Assembly (NCBI GenBank): GCA_003211205.1
Contig: QCTJ01000002.1
Span: forward strand, 59,127 to 123,126
DNA: 64,000 nucleotides
Direction: 5' to 3'
From: Synechococcus sp. AG-673-F03
Lineage (GTDB): Bacteria > Cyanobacteriota > Cyanobacteriia > PCC-6307 > Cyanobiaceae
In this document: positions 55,003 through 62,658 of the stretch, piece by piece
How the letters are laid out: every line of letters starts with the position of its first letter
Numbering within the stretch: position 1 is the stretch's first letter
Notes under the pieces: model-generated
What the model saw: the letters and a program-made list of their open reading frames with translations, nothing else
The model's database searches: none
Told to the model about the DNA's origin: nothing
Translations under genes and position numbers: made by a program

Positions 55003-55869
55003 GTGAAGCAGCGCGCCGAACCGGAATCCGGTGTTCTGTATCTGGTGGGTACACCGATCGGTCATTTAGGCGACCTTTCACCGAGAGCACGGGCCCTGCT
55101 GATCGCAGTGGACACCATTGCTTGTGAAGACACTCGCCACAGCGGACAACTGCTCACAGCCCTGGGATCGAAAGCACGCCGTTGCAGCTTTCATCAGCAC
55201 AACACCCATCGCCGCATTCCCCAGTTGCTGAATGAACTCAGCAGCGGCCAAAGCGTAGCCGTGATCAGCGATGCAGGATTACCCGGGATCAGTGACCCTG
55301 GAGAAGAGCTTGTGGCTGCAGCACGACAAGCCGGCCATACCGTGATCTGTATTCCCGGTCCCTGCGCTGCCACCACAGCGCTGGTCAGCAGTGGCCTTCC
55401 ATGTGGCCGCTTCTGCTTTGAAGGGTTTCTGCCGGCCAAGGGGCGCGAGCGGCGCGAACAATTGGCAGCGGTGGTTTCAGAACGACGCACCACCGTGCTT
55501 TACGAGGCTCCGCATCGACTGGTGAAACTGCTGGAAGAACTCCAGGAACTCTGTGGTGATCAACGTGCTCTACAAGTCACTCGTGAACTGACCAAGCGTC
55601 ATGAACAACAGGTGGGACCAACTGTGATCGCTGCCCTGACTCATTTCAAGGAACACCCTCCCCAGGGTGAATTCACCCTGGTACTGGGTGGGGCTCCGCA
55701 ACAGGAACCAGTCGCCATGAATGACGCCCAATGCCGTCAGCAACTGGCAGCACTGATCGAGCAAGGCATGAAGCCCGGCGATGCAGCGAAGGATCTGTCC
55801 AAGAGCGCTGGACGATCACGACGTGAGCTCTACGCCCTACTGCATGAAGAGCAGGAGCAGGCAGACTGA
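55003..55869 (+). CDS. rsmI: 16S rRNA (cytidine(1402)-2'-O)-methyltransferase
   Basis: 288 residues. The SAM methylase motifs are GVLYLVGTPIGHLGDLSPRA near residues 10-29, CEDTRHSGQLL near 41-51, VISDAGLPGISDPGEELV and VIPGPCAATTAL-type IPGPCAATTALVSSGLP. The conserved FEGFLPAKGRERRE follows. RsmI methylates C1402 in the decoding centre. GTG start 55003 is close to the divergent cysQ start (about 24 bases). The small membrane gene follows 25 bases downstream. Confidence 0.95.
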   Translation: MKQRAEPESGVLYLVGTPIGHLGDLSPRARALLIAVDTIACEDTRHSGQLLTALGSKARRCSFHQHNTHRRIPQLLNELSSGQSVAVISDAGLPGISDPGEELVAAARQAGHTVICIPGPCAATTALVSSGLPCGRFCFEGFLPAKGRERREQLAAVVSERRTTVLYEAPHRLVKLLEELQELCGDQRALQVTRELTKRHEQQVGPTVIAALTHFKEHPPQGEFTLVLGGAPQQEPVAMNDAQCRQQLAALIEQGMKPGDAAKDLSKSAGRSRRELYALLHEEQEQAD

Positions 55870-55893
55870 GCAGAGCTTCGCGGAACCCGCGGC

Positions 55894-56121
55894 ATGTTGC
55901 TGCGCCTGAGACTGCTGCTGATCACCCTGGGCGGCAGTGTCGCCTTGCTTGTCGTGCTTTGCCTTGGAGCGCAGAACCTGAGTGAGCGCTACAGGCTGCA
56001 ACTCGGCGTTGGGACGACAGCACCTCTCCCTGCAGGATTCATTGTTGGCGTCAGCACTGTGCTGGGAATGATCAGTGGCGGCAGCCTCGCCGTGGTGTTG
56101 ATGCCGAACTCACAACGTTGA
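55894..56121 (+). CDS. Small two-helix membrane protein
   Basis: 75 residues: MLLRLRLLLITLGGSVALLV, a short polar segment (GAQNLSERYRLQLGVGT), then FIVGVSTVLGMISGGSLAVVL. The layout (two helices, a short extracytoplasmic loop and a polar end) resembles LapA/DUF1049-type proteins, but similarity is too low for a firm call. It lies 25 bases after rsmI and ends two bases before the convergent HTH gene end. Confidence 0.68.
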   Translation: MLLRLRLLLITLGGSVALLVVLCLGAQNLSERYRLQLGVGTTAPLPAGFIVGVSTVLGMISGGSLAVVLMPNSQR

Positions 56122-56122
56122 A

Positions 56123-56908
56123 TCAGGCGTCGAGGGAATAAAGGGCGCCTTCTAGGAGGAGACGAGTGATCCCCCTGGCCAGCAGGTGGCTAGATGTGCT
56201 CTCAAACACCTTGGTATCAGGAACCTTGATCACGCGCTGACTGCGTCCGCACTGACGCTTTGCAGAGCGTGGACTGGAATACAAGCAGAGGGCCTGGCGA
56301 ACCAGCTCCTCGGGATTCAGAACACCCAGTTCAGGAAACTCACTGAGCGGCCTTGGATCCAGCTCAACGGTCTTGTCGACCAGCATGTACACACTGTCGG
56401 GGAGCACGCCGGCGGCGAAAGGCCGACAGCTGACCTGCACCCTGCTCACTTGCGGGAGATCCACAGGCAGAACGGCGATCTCCTGGAAGACATCATCCGA
56501 TGGCCCATCGAAGGCCTCGTCATCGCCGACATCGTCAGCATCGTCGAGACCGAAATCGTCGGCATCATCGAGAGCGAGGTTCGCGCTGCCATCGTCTTCT
56601 TCCGTGTTGTCTTCCGCCTCCAATGGCTCAGGTTCAACCAGTCGCTCAGAGGGTTGCCCAAGATCCTTTGCAGCTTCAGGCTGCTCAGGCGCTTCTGGTT
56701 GATCAGCCTGGGGAGTGGTTGTGGCAGCGCGAGCGCGCACTGACTTGAGTTCGTCGTATTCCTCCGGAGTAAGCAGAGTGCGAACTGTGCGACTGACCGT
56801 GTTGGCGCTGCATCCATAAACGGCAGCGAGAGCAGCGCTGGACTCGCCGGAGCGATACCGGACTAAAAGCTCCTGCTTTTGACTGTCAGTAAGCCGGCTG
56901 GGTGCCAT
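56123..56908 (-). CDS. Helix-turn-helix protein with acidic linker and unknown C-terminal domain
   Basis: 261 residues. Residues about 5-50 form a resolvase/Hin-type helix-turn-helix (LTDSQKQELLVRYRSGESSAALAAVYGCSANTVSRTVRTL). About 70-135 is a very acidic, low-complexity linker rich in Asp, Glu and Pro. The C-terminal 125 residues are a mixed domain (VQVSCRPFAAGVLPDSVYML, RPLSEFPELGVLNPEELVRQAL, SAKRQCGRSQRVIKVPDT, SHLLARGITRLLLEGALYSL) that I do not recognise. It could bind DNA next to tRNA-Arg. Target unknown. Confidence 0.75.
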   Translation of the reverse strand: MAPSRLTDSQKQELLVRYRSGESSAALAAVYGCSANTVSRTVRTLLTPEEYDELKSVRARAATTTPQADQPEAPEQPEAAKDLGQPSERLVEPEPLEAEDNTEEDDGSANLALDDADDFGLDDADDVGDDEAFDGPSDDVFQEIAVLPVDLPQVSRVQVSCRPFAAGVLPDSVYMLVDKTVELDPRPLSEFPELGVLNPEELVRQALCLYSSPRSAKRQCGRSQRVIKVPDTKVFESTSSHLLARGITRLLLEGALYSLDA

Positions 56909-56975
56909 GGAGCAATTTGATCAGCCTTCAACCTTAGATGCCGCTCTTTGGTTTGACTGCAAGAATGCCCAGAAG

Positions 56976-57049
56976 GCTCCCTTAGCTCAGCTGGATAGAG
57001 CAACTGCCTTCTAAGCAGTCGGTCGATGGTTCGAATCCATCAGGGGGCG
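56976..57049 (+). tRNA. tRNA-Arg (anticodon TCT)
   Basis: Acceptor arms GCTCCCT (56976-56982) and AGGGGGC (57042-57048) pair with one G-U wobble; discriminator G 57049. The anticodon stem ACTGC/GCAGT encloses CTTCTAA, anticodon TCT. The T arm is GATGG-TTCGAAT-CCATC. It reads AGA/AGG arginine codons. CCA is not encoded. A terminator follows at 57062. Confidence 0.95.
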
Positions 57050-57061
57050 TCAGTCGTTACG

Positions 57062-57091
57062 GGGTTTTCGGGAATACCGGGAACCCTTTTT
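57062..57091 (+). terminator. Terminator of tRNA-Arg
   Basis: GGGTTTTCGG (57062-57071) pairs with CCGGGAACCC (57077-57086), with two G-U pairs, around a GAATA loop, followed by five T. It ends the tRNA transcript 12 bases downstream. Confidence 0.8.
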
Positions 57092-57173
57092 GTTGCCTGC
57101 CCGAGGCTGCTCTTACGTTGCACTCAACCAGCAAGCAGTAATAGCTAAACAAGAGAAAAGCCATTGGAACGAT

Positions 57174-57539
57174 ATGGAGTGGCACCAAACCGCTAACTGC
57201 ATTGAAAAGAGACTTCAAACCATTCAGCGAATGCAAAGGTTGAATGGAATTTCAGAACTCATGGCACTGGCTGATTACTGCACTAAATACAAATTAACGA
57301 CTAAGTGCATCACAAAAGAAGAGCACGATGCCCTTATCGACCTTGAAAATAGCGATGGAGCATGGGTTCTTCATCGGAGTGGAGGAATCAGACTGAAGAT
57401 CACATCTGAATCAGGAGAAGTAATTCTTAGCCTTCGCATTGAAGACAACATTTGGAATGGCTATGCCGAGCATGTAGCCGTCTGGCATAAGTTCACTGAA
57501 AACGCCAAAGCACTATTCCAAATTCCATCCAAGAACTAA
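57174..57539 (+). CDS. Hypothetical protein
   Basis: 121 residues from ATG 57174 (MEWHQTANCIEKRLQTIQRM). It is soluble, with a helical first half (MQRLNGISELMALADYCTKY) and a beta-rich second half (GAWVLHRSGGIRLKITSESG, VILSLRIEDNIWNGYAEHVA). The frame is open to 57090 but the preceding part overlaps the tRNA terminator tail and is less protein-like. First gene of the AT-richer region after tRNA-Arg. No family recognised. Confidence 0.65.
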   Translation: MEWHQTANCIEKRLQTIQRMQRLNGISELMALADYCTKYKLTTKCITKEEHDALIDLENSDGAWVLHRSGGIRLKITSESGEVILSLRIEDNIWNGYAEHVAVWHKFTENAKALFQIPSKN

Positions 57540-57648
57540 AAAACCGGCGAGTCAGCGAAGATCAGAGACCCAAGATCAAGAAGAGTTTCACAGCCAATAG
57601 AATGAAGCGGTCGAATACATCAAGCCGCTCGCAGGCAATGACTAAAAC

Positions 57649-57879
57649 CTAAGCCTTGAGGCACGTTTTACCCCAGTTGAACACCAAGACCCAAAAGAAA
57701 ACAGCTCCTCCCAACGCCACCTTCCAGGTATGACTGGAAAAGAAACCATCTCTTTCAATCTTCTTTGCTTTATTTTCATCGGTACCATAATTAGCAGCAA
57801 GAGTATGCACAAGACCGTACAACTGCAGACAAACAGCAAGGCCTAGAATTCTTGCAATTTCCGCAAACATTTGGTTCAT
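57649..57879 (-). CDS. Small membrane protein
   Basis: 76 residues, starting MNQMFAEIARILGLAVCLQL and containing GLVHTLAANYGTDENKAKKI, then FSSHTWKVALGGAVFFWVLV before a Cys-containing basic end. Two hydrophobic segments (about 9-28 and 51-68) frame a charged loop (DENKAKKIERDG). This is a coherent small membrane protein. No family recognised. It is divergent from the 57948 gene. Confidence 0.65.
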   Translation of the reverse strand: MNQMFAEIARILGLAVCLQLYGLVHTLAANYGTDENKAKKIERDGFFSSHTWKVALGGAVFFWVLVFNWGKTCLKA

Positions 57880-57947
57880 GACAGGCCTGACATTACAGAA
57901 AGGCTACCCCAAGCAAGCAACAAAGCTGATTAAAGAAGTTCAGATCA

Positions 57948-58088
57948 ATGACCACAAACAGACTAATGCTGACCGCTTTATCTCTGGGCGTACTCGTGGG
58001 CCTACTGGCAATCGCTCAAGGAATGATGACCAACACCAGTGAACAGAATGAAGCGATGCCAGCGACAGAAGCATTTAACTCAAAATAG
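57948..58088 (+). CDS. 46-residue single-span protein
   Basis: Starts MTTNRLMLTALSLGVLVGLL and continues AIAQGMMTNTSEQNEAMPAT to the end EAFNSK. One membrane helix (about 6-23) or signal peptide (cleavage possible after AIAQ) is followed by a short acidic tail. It is a plausible small exported or membrane protein. Too short to assign; composition and clean start-to-stop frame support it. Confidence 0.5.
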   Translation: MTTNRLMLTALSLGVLVGLLAIAQGMMTNTSEQNEAMPATEAFNSK

Positions 58089-58159
58089 TACCCAGAAAGA
58101 ATGGCAACAATTAACCCTTCTAACTTAATCAAATAACACTGGTCAATGATCTGCTGCAA

Positions 58160-58627
58160 TCAATAACGGTAGTGCTTAGCCACTTCACCCTTACCTTTTG
58201 CTCCTTGCTTATTCTGCCAGACGCTTGTGATAACTTTTTTATTTTCATAACCGAGGATTTGGCTGATCGCGCTGTCTGTTTTGCACCAGCGGGCAGTGAC
58301 TTGATGATCAATCATTTCAAGACCCTCCTGATCCTCCTCCACAAGAGCAGCGAAAAAATCAATCTGGAATGCTCTTGTTTCTGCGCGAAACTTTTCGGCA
58401 TCTCTGTAAGAGCTTAAATCTTCCTTCTCGATCGCACTCAAAGCGAGCTCCAACTCTTTAGCTCTATCGACTGGTTGAGCTGGCTGCTCATCTCTGAAGC
58501 TAGTAATCGTAACTTCAGCTCGCTTCACTCTCCACTTTTCACAGGCTTCTTTTGCTTTCTGCTCAGATGAATAAAAGCATCCCACAAGACTAATCAAAAT
58601 CAGGGTGATGAACAGAGATTTCATCAT
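58160..58627 (-). CDS. Hypothetical lipoprotein
   Basis: 155 residues. The N-terminus MMKSLFITLILISLVGCFYS has a lipobox (SLVGC), so Cys 17 is probably lipid-modified. The mature part is helical and charged (SEQKAKEACEKWRVKRAEVT, ELELALSAIEKEDLSSYRDA, RAETRAFQIDFFAALVEEDQ) and ends with a basic segment. One extra Cys pair (EAC and WCK) could form a disulphide. No domain recognised. ATG 58627 and 58624 are equivalent starts. Confidence 0.72.
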   Translation of the reverse strand: MMKSLFITLILISLVGCFYSSEQKAKEACEKWRVKRAEVTITSFRDEQPAQPVDRAKELELALSAIEKEDLSSYRDAEKFRAETRAFQIDFFAALVEEDQEGLEMIDHQVTARWCKTDSAISQILGYENKKVITSVWQNKQGAKGKGEVAKHYRY

Positions 58628-58935
58628 TGGCTCGATGAATAACCAAGGCCTTTGCTCTTGCAGTCAGCTTACCAAAGCGATACGAGTGAAGCCCACATTC
58701 TTATCATTGTGGCCCACTGAATACTTGCTCTTTCATTTGAAGCACATTCAAGAGATGTAGTGGAAATATTGCCTTTATCGTGGTGACGTTCAATTCAGAA
58801 CGTGTCAGTTGATACGCGCTGGTGGTCGCTGACGAACTGGGAAAGGCCTCCAAGCAAGTTCGCCTTCAGGACCTTGCTCGAGACGAGGGATGAGGCGAAT
58901 TGGCTGTGTTCAAACATCGAGAGGCAAGGCTGTGA
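58628..58935. other. Intergenic stretch, nothing convincing
   Basis: About 308 bases between the lipoprotein start and the basic-protein frame. Short frames on both strands lack protein-like composition. It includes AT-rich segments (58690-58780) that could hold the lipoprotein promoter. No repeat or terminator with a T tract was seen. Confidence 0.4.
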
Positions 58936-59142
58936 TTGGAAAAACCAGGCTGTATTGCAGCAAAGGTGAAGGATTCCGCCTCGCTGAAGTGGCAACGGAA
59001 CAAGCATTCATCGGAGCCAAAAGGCTCAACAAACAAGGCTGGCAAGTGGACGCGCAACAAAAACAGCCGGAAGCAACGCAGGGGCCCAATTCGGCACATC
59101 GACCTAAAACCAGGCGTGATAAAAGAACGTCCTCACAATTGA
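58936..59142 (+). CDS. Possible small basic protein, perhaps a remnant
   Basis: 68 codons from TTG 58936. The second half is very basic and ordered in composition: KGSTNKAGKWTRNKNSRKQR followed by RGPIRHIDLKPGVIKERP. Such Lys/Arg/Asn-rich motifs are common in small nucleic-acid-binding proteins. There is no ATG and no clear ribosome-binding site, so it may be the surviving end of a decayed gene. An overlapping frame at 58890-59339 is longer but less protein-like. Confidence 0.35.
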   Translation: MEKPGCIAAKVKDSASLKWQRNKHSSEPKGSTNKAGKWTRNKNSRKQRRGPIRHIDLKPGVIKERPHN

Positions 59143-59542
59143 GAGCAATCATTCCCAACATCCATTCTCGAGACGATCAACCTGTCTTCAATGCCTCAAC
59201 AGATGACAGCCGTGTGCGGGCACGTCTGGGAATGATGGTGTTTTGGGTTCTGGCACTGCAAAGACACCCACAAGAAAGATCACCAGTTCTGACCTATGGG
59301 GTGTGCGACCAAACCAGAAGCGCTTTATCGCTTCTATAACGCAGGACCTTGAGCACACTGAAACGTCATGCTGACCTGCACTGAGCATGCGATGGAAAGC
59401 CTCTGTCACAAGCGCGACAGGGCGACTGCTCTGCATGCGCAAAAACTCCTTCAAAGGCCACGCTGGCCAACGCTGCAACATTTGTCCGTTTACAAACCGT
59501 TACGGTTCGACTACTTTGTTAACAATCTAAAAGTGATATCAG
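59143..59542. other. Intergenic stretch without supported gene
   Basis: 400 bases. Frames here are short or have unlikely composition (many Cys, Trp and Arg). GC content is nearer the core genome than in the flanks, which fits degenerate former coding DNA, but I could not identify it. The last 60 bases are AT-rich and may hold the promoter of the 59543 gene. Confidence 0.35.
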
Positions 59543-59668
59543 ATGGTCACCTCGCAAAGCTCAGCTGAAGCAACGTCAACCTTGAACTACGAAGAGCTCT
59601 TAGAAGAAATGGAAAAACTCGATATCGCAGACCTGCTTTTGATTCACCGCCGAGTCGCGATGCGATGA
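59543..59668 (+). CDS. 41-residue acidic helical protein
   Basis: Starts MVTSQSSAEATSTLNYEELL and continues EEMEKLDIADLLLIHRRVAM to the stop. Residues 15-40 should form one or two amphipathic helices. The regular heptad-like pattern and clean ends suggest a real small protein, possibly a helical adaptor. No family recognised. No strong ribosome-binding site is seen before the ATG. Confidence 0.5.
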   Translation: MVTSQSSAEATSTLNYEELLEEMEKLDIADLLLIHRRVAMR

Positions 59669-60139
59669 GTCCATTTTTTAAAGCAGCTTGATATCAAAAG
59701 ATCGCATCAATTATCAGCATTGCAAAACAGACATTATGGCGAAGTTTCAATGACTTAGACACCCATAGGAGGGGGGCCAATAAGTTTACATTCAGGATTA
59801 TATGATTTAGCTCTACTCATGAATGTTCAGAATGTAACTTAAACGAATAGTACATGAACGCGCTGAGACTCAATTCGCTGCGAAAAAAACAAAGACTCCA
59901 TTTATGTTTTGAACGGCGAATAATGATCAGCACGTTACTTTTAAATCAAAAGTTGGTGCAAGTCTGATCACAACAACTACAGACGTTGAGGGTACGACAG
60001 AGACAGGGCTCAGGCGGAACCATCAGCAAATCCTTCTGGTCCTAAAACAGGAGAATGAGTCACCGAACTCAGCTGAGTTCAGTGACATCAGAATTTAGCT
60101 GCAACACTCCAGCTGAACAAGGGGGGCTTCAACAGCAGC
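59669..60139. other. AT-rich intergenic stretch with a palindrome
   Basis: 471 bases between the 41-residue gene and the 60140-60340 gene. It is AT-rich and contains only one small frame (59854-59967, 37 codons, basic) that I do not accept as a gene. The main feature is the 28-base palindrome at 60059-60086, listed separately. A regulatory RNA or promoter region is possible, but no sigma-70 promoter was convincing. Confidence 0.35.
60059..60086. repeat. 28-base near-perfect palindrome
   Basis: GTCACCGAACTCAG (60059-60072) is followed directly by CTGAGTTCAGTGAC (60073-60086); 13 of 14 positions pair and there is no loop. The absence of a loop and a T run argues against a terminator and for a protein-binding site. 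It lies 54 bases from the end of the convergent 60140-60340 gene. Confidence 0.6.
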
Positions 60140-60340
60140 TCAACCTCGGACCGTGGTCTTTTGATTGTGCTTAACAGGTCGCTGACGGCTTTTCAGAGCC
60201 TTCAGCATCCCCTTCTCAAGAGACGTCAGCTTGGGAGAGGTCTCGTGCATCGCAGCCCTAGCACGCTCCTTAGCGGCATCCATAAACCTCTCAGTCTTGT
60301 CCTTCGCTTCAAAAGCCATGGTCTTCCAACTATCCTCCAT
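60140..60340 (-). CDS. Small basic helical protein
   Basis: 66 residues from ATG 60340: MEDSWKTMAFEAKDKTERFM, then DAAKERARAAMHETSPKLTS and a basic end. It is predicted to be mostly helical, alternating charged residues, with a Lys/Arg/Gln-rich C-terminus (KSRQRPVKHNQKTTVRG). That composition is consistent with a small RNA- or membrane-surface-binding protein, but no family was recognised. The frame also permits a TTG start one codon upstream. Confidence 0.6.
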   Translation of the reverse strand: MEDSWKTMAFEAKDKTERFMDAAKERARAAMHETSPKLTSLEKGMLKALKSRQRPVKHNQKTTVRG

Positions 60341-60773
60341 CAAAAGTTACACACACAACACGACGGTGACCGCAAATCCATCCAATCTTTTCGGACTGAA
60401 CTTGACGAACTGCCTGAGCAGCCTTCCGATCCGTCTGGTGTTGAGCCATTAGGACTAACCAGCTGCCAGCAGAAAGCCCTGAAAGCCCTGAAAGCAGTCA
60501 GCACCCGATCGTGACAAATAGAGCTATAGAGCTGCTGTTACCCAACAAAGTTTGGCCACTCAAGTCGGCCGATGGGCCGCAAAGCAATACACAAGCTCCA
60601 CGAACGACATGCAAACTACGGCAGGACAAAGATTTTCAAGGAAAAAAAAGGCCGAAAAATATGCCTATCTATACACAAAAGAGTCGTGAGCTTGATGTGA
60701 ACACAATTCACAGAAAGCAAATTCAGCAAAGCCAATGGAGTTCTCATACACCTGATCAATCAAAGGCTGAGTA
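60341..60773. other. Intergenic stretch, doubtful ORF only
   Basis: 433 bases. A 93-codon frame from GTG 60511 overlaps the next gene and has low-complexity polar composition without hydrophobic core; I do not call it. The short tandem AAAGCCCTG repeated twice near 60473-60490 is the only repeat noted. Nothing else found. Confidence 0.35.
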
Positions 60774-60950
60774 TCAAGACGGATCGCCCTGAGAGGAAGA
60801 CTCTTGCTGTAGCTCTGCACGACGCAACTTAACCCAGGCCTGACCGAGAATGGTCGCCTTTTGGGTATCGACACGTCCAAGATCAACATTGCCAGGAAAT
60901 TGACGCCTTTCTGCGGCAAGCAGCACTTCTTGTTCTTCGTTGGTCAGCAT
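60774..60950 (-). CDS. Small hypothetical protein
   Basis: 58 residues from ATG 60950: MLTNEEQEVLLAAERRQFPG, then NVDLGRVDTQKATILGQAWV and the end KLRRAELQQESSSQGDPS. It is soluble and helical with balanced charge. TTG 60959 would add three residues. A small helical protein of unknown function; composition is typical of true cyanobacterial short genes. Confidence 0.6.
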   Translation of the reverse strand: MLTNEEQEVLLAAERRQFPGNVDLGRVDTQKATILGQAWVKLRRAELQQESSSQGDPS

Positions 60951-61131
60951 GAGGATCAACTCATAAGCAATTCACTGTAGAGAAAAGATGAAGCTTGCCA
61001 GCCAAACAACAGAACCCAATGCTTGAATAGGTTCTAATGCTTATGGCCCTTTCCCAAATCAGTCTTTAGAAAACACCTACGCCTTTGGCGACATCAGGTT
61101 GTGAGGTTCTGATCAGCGAAGCTGGAGAGCC

Positions 61132-61410
61132 ATGCCATCAAGAAATGACCGCCCACCCTTTGTCGGGGTCAAAGCAGGAGACTTGGTTCTCGTGCAGTCA
61201 ACGCTCAACCCCGATCCCACTGATACGGACTGGTGGATGGGATGGATTGTAGGCAATCCAGATCAATTCAGAGAGATTCATGGTGTAACGATGCTGGCTG
61301 TTGTCGATACGGACAGTGGGGAGCTCCGACATGTCAATGCCGAACAGACAACACGATTAAGCCTTGCAGGCATGGAACAAAACAAGGTTGTGCCACTGAT
61401 CAGAGCATGA
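61132..61410 (+). CDS. DUF3104 family protein
   Basis: 92 residues starting MPSRNDRPPFVGVKAGDLVL. The core VKAGDLVLVQSTLNPDPTDTDWWMGWIVG, with the DDWW-like signature, then a VDTDSGELRHVNAEQ segment, matches the picocyanobacterial DUF3104 family (small beta-barrel-like proteins, often multi-copy, of unknown function). The ATG at 61132 has GGAG close upstream. It is a lone gene among small hypotheticals. Confidence 0.8.
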   Translation: MPSRNDRPPFVGVKAGDLVLVQSTLNPDPTDTDWWMGWIVGNPDQFREIHGVTMLAVVDTDSGELRHVNAEQTTRLSLAGMEQNKVVPLIRA

Positions 61411-61584
61411 TCGTGAATAACGATTAATGAACAGCCAAAAAGAGAAAAAAACCAAGCATCATCCAGCTCGATAAACCTTGACATTAGTGATAGTGCTTCT
61501 CATTACTCTGTCATTTCTGATAGTTGTTTCAGGTCAAAAAGCCTGGTAAAACAAACGCTGTTAACACAGTCGTTCGAAAGATGT

Positions 61585-61689
61585 ATGGGAAAGGCACCCT
61601 TCAAAAGACGTCAAGAATTCTACAATTCAGAAAAAACATTGCAACCTGAAGACCTGCAAAATTATTTAATCAATTCAATCAAATCTTAG
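61585..61689 (+). CDS. Possible 34-residue protein
   Basis: ATG 61585 gives MGKAPFKRRQEFYNSEKTLQ followed by PEDLQNYLINSIKS and a stop. It is basic at the start and has a helical, Leu/Asn-rich end. The frame stops one base before the ATG of the next frame (TAG ATG), which suggests translational coupling with the gene at 61690. No family recognised. Confidence 0.4.
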   Translation: MGKAPFKRRQEFYNSEKTLQPEDLQNYLINSIKS

Positions 61690-61891
61690 ATGCCACCGGT
61701 TTACCCCAATCTGGAATGGGAAGAGGCTGCTTCCTTGGAAGGAATTCCACCAGAAATCCATCCAGATTGCCAAGGAGTGTCAACAAGAGCTTGAAATCAC
61801 ACGACCCCAACAGGAACGACGCGGCTCTTACTCCAAGCCGGTGTGGAATCCAATGTCAGCAATATGGCAATCTGATTTAGCTCCAAGCTGA
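61690..61891 (+). pseudogene. Frameshifted small gene
   Basis: Two frames give one plausible protein. The first opens at ATG 61690 (MPPVYPNLEWEEAASLEGIP) and ends at 61794; the second continues with protein-like sequence in the +1 frame from about 61760 (IQIAKECQQELEITRPQQER, then RGSYSKPVWNPMSAIWQSD) to TGA at 61889-61891. A single frameshift near 61750-61765 joins them into a protein of about 65 residues. It may be a real disruption, a programmed shift or an assembly error. Confidence 0.45.
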
Positions 61892-62097
61892 TCTCAAAGC
61901 TTGAGATGTCGAACCTTAAGCACTGGTTCAACAGAGGATCATCAGTGCGTTGAGGTGCGTCTTCACCAACCCTGTACTAGAGGTCATCAGCGCCTGGACT
62001 ATCGACGCAAACAATCAACAGCTGATGGCAATGATCGAATGATCCATGTGATGGTGTGCGCTGAAGCCACGGGAAGCAGATCCGAAAAGACATCATC

Positions 62098-62658
62098 ATG
62101 GAGTTGCAGAGGGGCGAGGGACCAGTGGTATCCAACACTCAGGCCTTAGCAGGGCTCACCAAAAGCCAACGCCTTGGGCTGCGTGAAGTCCTACTGGATG
62201 TCAGCAAAGCCAAAGCCTGGTCATGGGAGCTTCCAGTCCTCCTCAGAGATCGATGCTGGCTGCGACTCGATCGCATACGACTCAGCGAACTGATGCGATA
62301 CATCCCTCCGGATGGACGCGATGAGGCGCCTGAACTAATGCATTACCAGCAACTCATGGCGCAAGGAATCGATCCACTACTGGCTCAACAGAATTGTTGG
62401 CTGGAGTTTGGAATGGAAGACTGTCAACGTGCTCTGCATGCCTACTGGCAAAGTCGCGACAGAACCAACCATGGCTGGTCAGCGCAACGGTATCGACAGC
62501 TTGTGAGCCTTTACCGCGACCAGATTGAACGAGGTCTACCGTCAGTACCGATGCTGATCCTGGCGCGCAGGGAAACGAATGAAGAACATCAGATCCACTG
62601 GATTAAGCACACGAACCCGATTAAAGACCTGGTCAACATAAGGCCGTGTTATCTGTGA
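62098..62658 (+). CDS. Hypothetical protein
   Basis: 186 residues from ATG 62098. The first part is helical (LAGLTKSQRLGLREVLLDVS), followed by WSWELPVLLRDRCWLRLDRI and LSELMRYIPPDGRDEAPELM; the middle has LLAQQNCWLEFGMEDCQRAL and the end YRQLVSLYRDQIERGLPSVP. It is Trp- and Arg-rich, soluble, without signal peptide. Two Cys are conserved-looking (NCW, DCQ). No family recognised. The upstream 61892-62097 bases show no clear gene. Confidence 0.62.
   Translation: MELQRGEGPVVSNTQALAGLTKSQRLGLREVLLDVSKAKAWSWELPVLLRDRCWLRLDRIRLSELMRYIPPDGRDEAPELMHYQQLMAQGIDPLLAQQNCWLEFGMEDCQRALHAYWQSRDRTNHGWSAQRYRQLVSLYRDQIERGLPSVPMLILARRETNEEHQIHWIKHTNPIKDLVNIRPCYL

Noticed and set aside
58890..59339. 149-codon frame overlapping the 58936 frame
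   Set aside because: Longer but with unlikely composition beyond residue 60; the other frame is more protein-like. Neither is certain.
59854..59967. 37-codon frame (MNALRLNSLRKKQRLH...)
   Set aside because: No ribosome-binding site; random-looking basic composition in AT-rich DNA.
60511..60792. 93-codon frame from GTG 60511
   Set aside because: Polar low-complexity sequence, no hydrophobic core, and it overlaps the more protein-like minus-strand gene at 60774-60950.
61478..61549. 23-codon hydrophobic frame from TTG (MTLVIVLLITLSFLIVV...)
   Set aside because: Looks like a membrane peptide, but the start TTGACA could equally be a -35 element and there is no ribosome-binding site; too short to decide.
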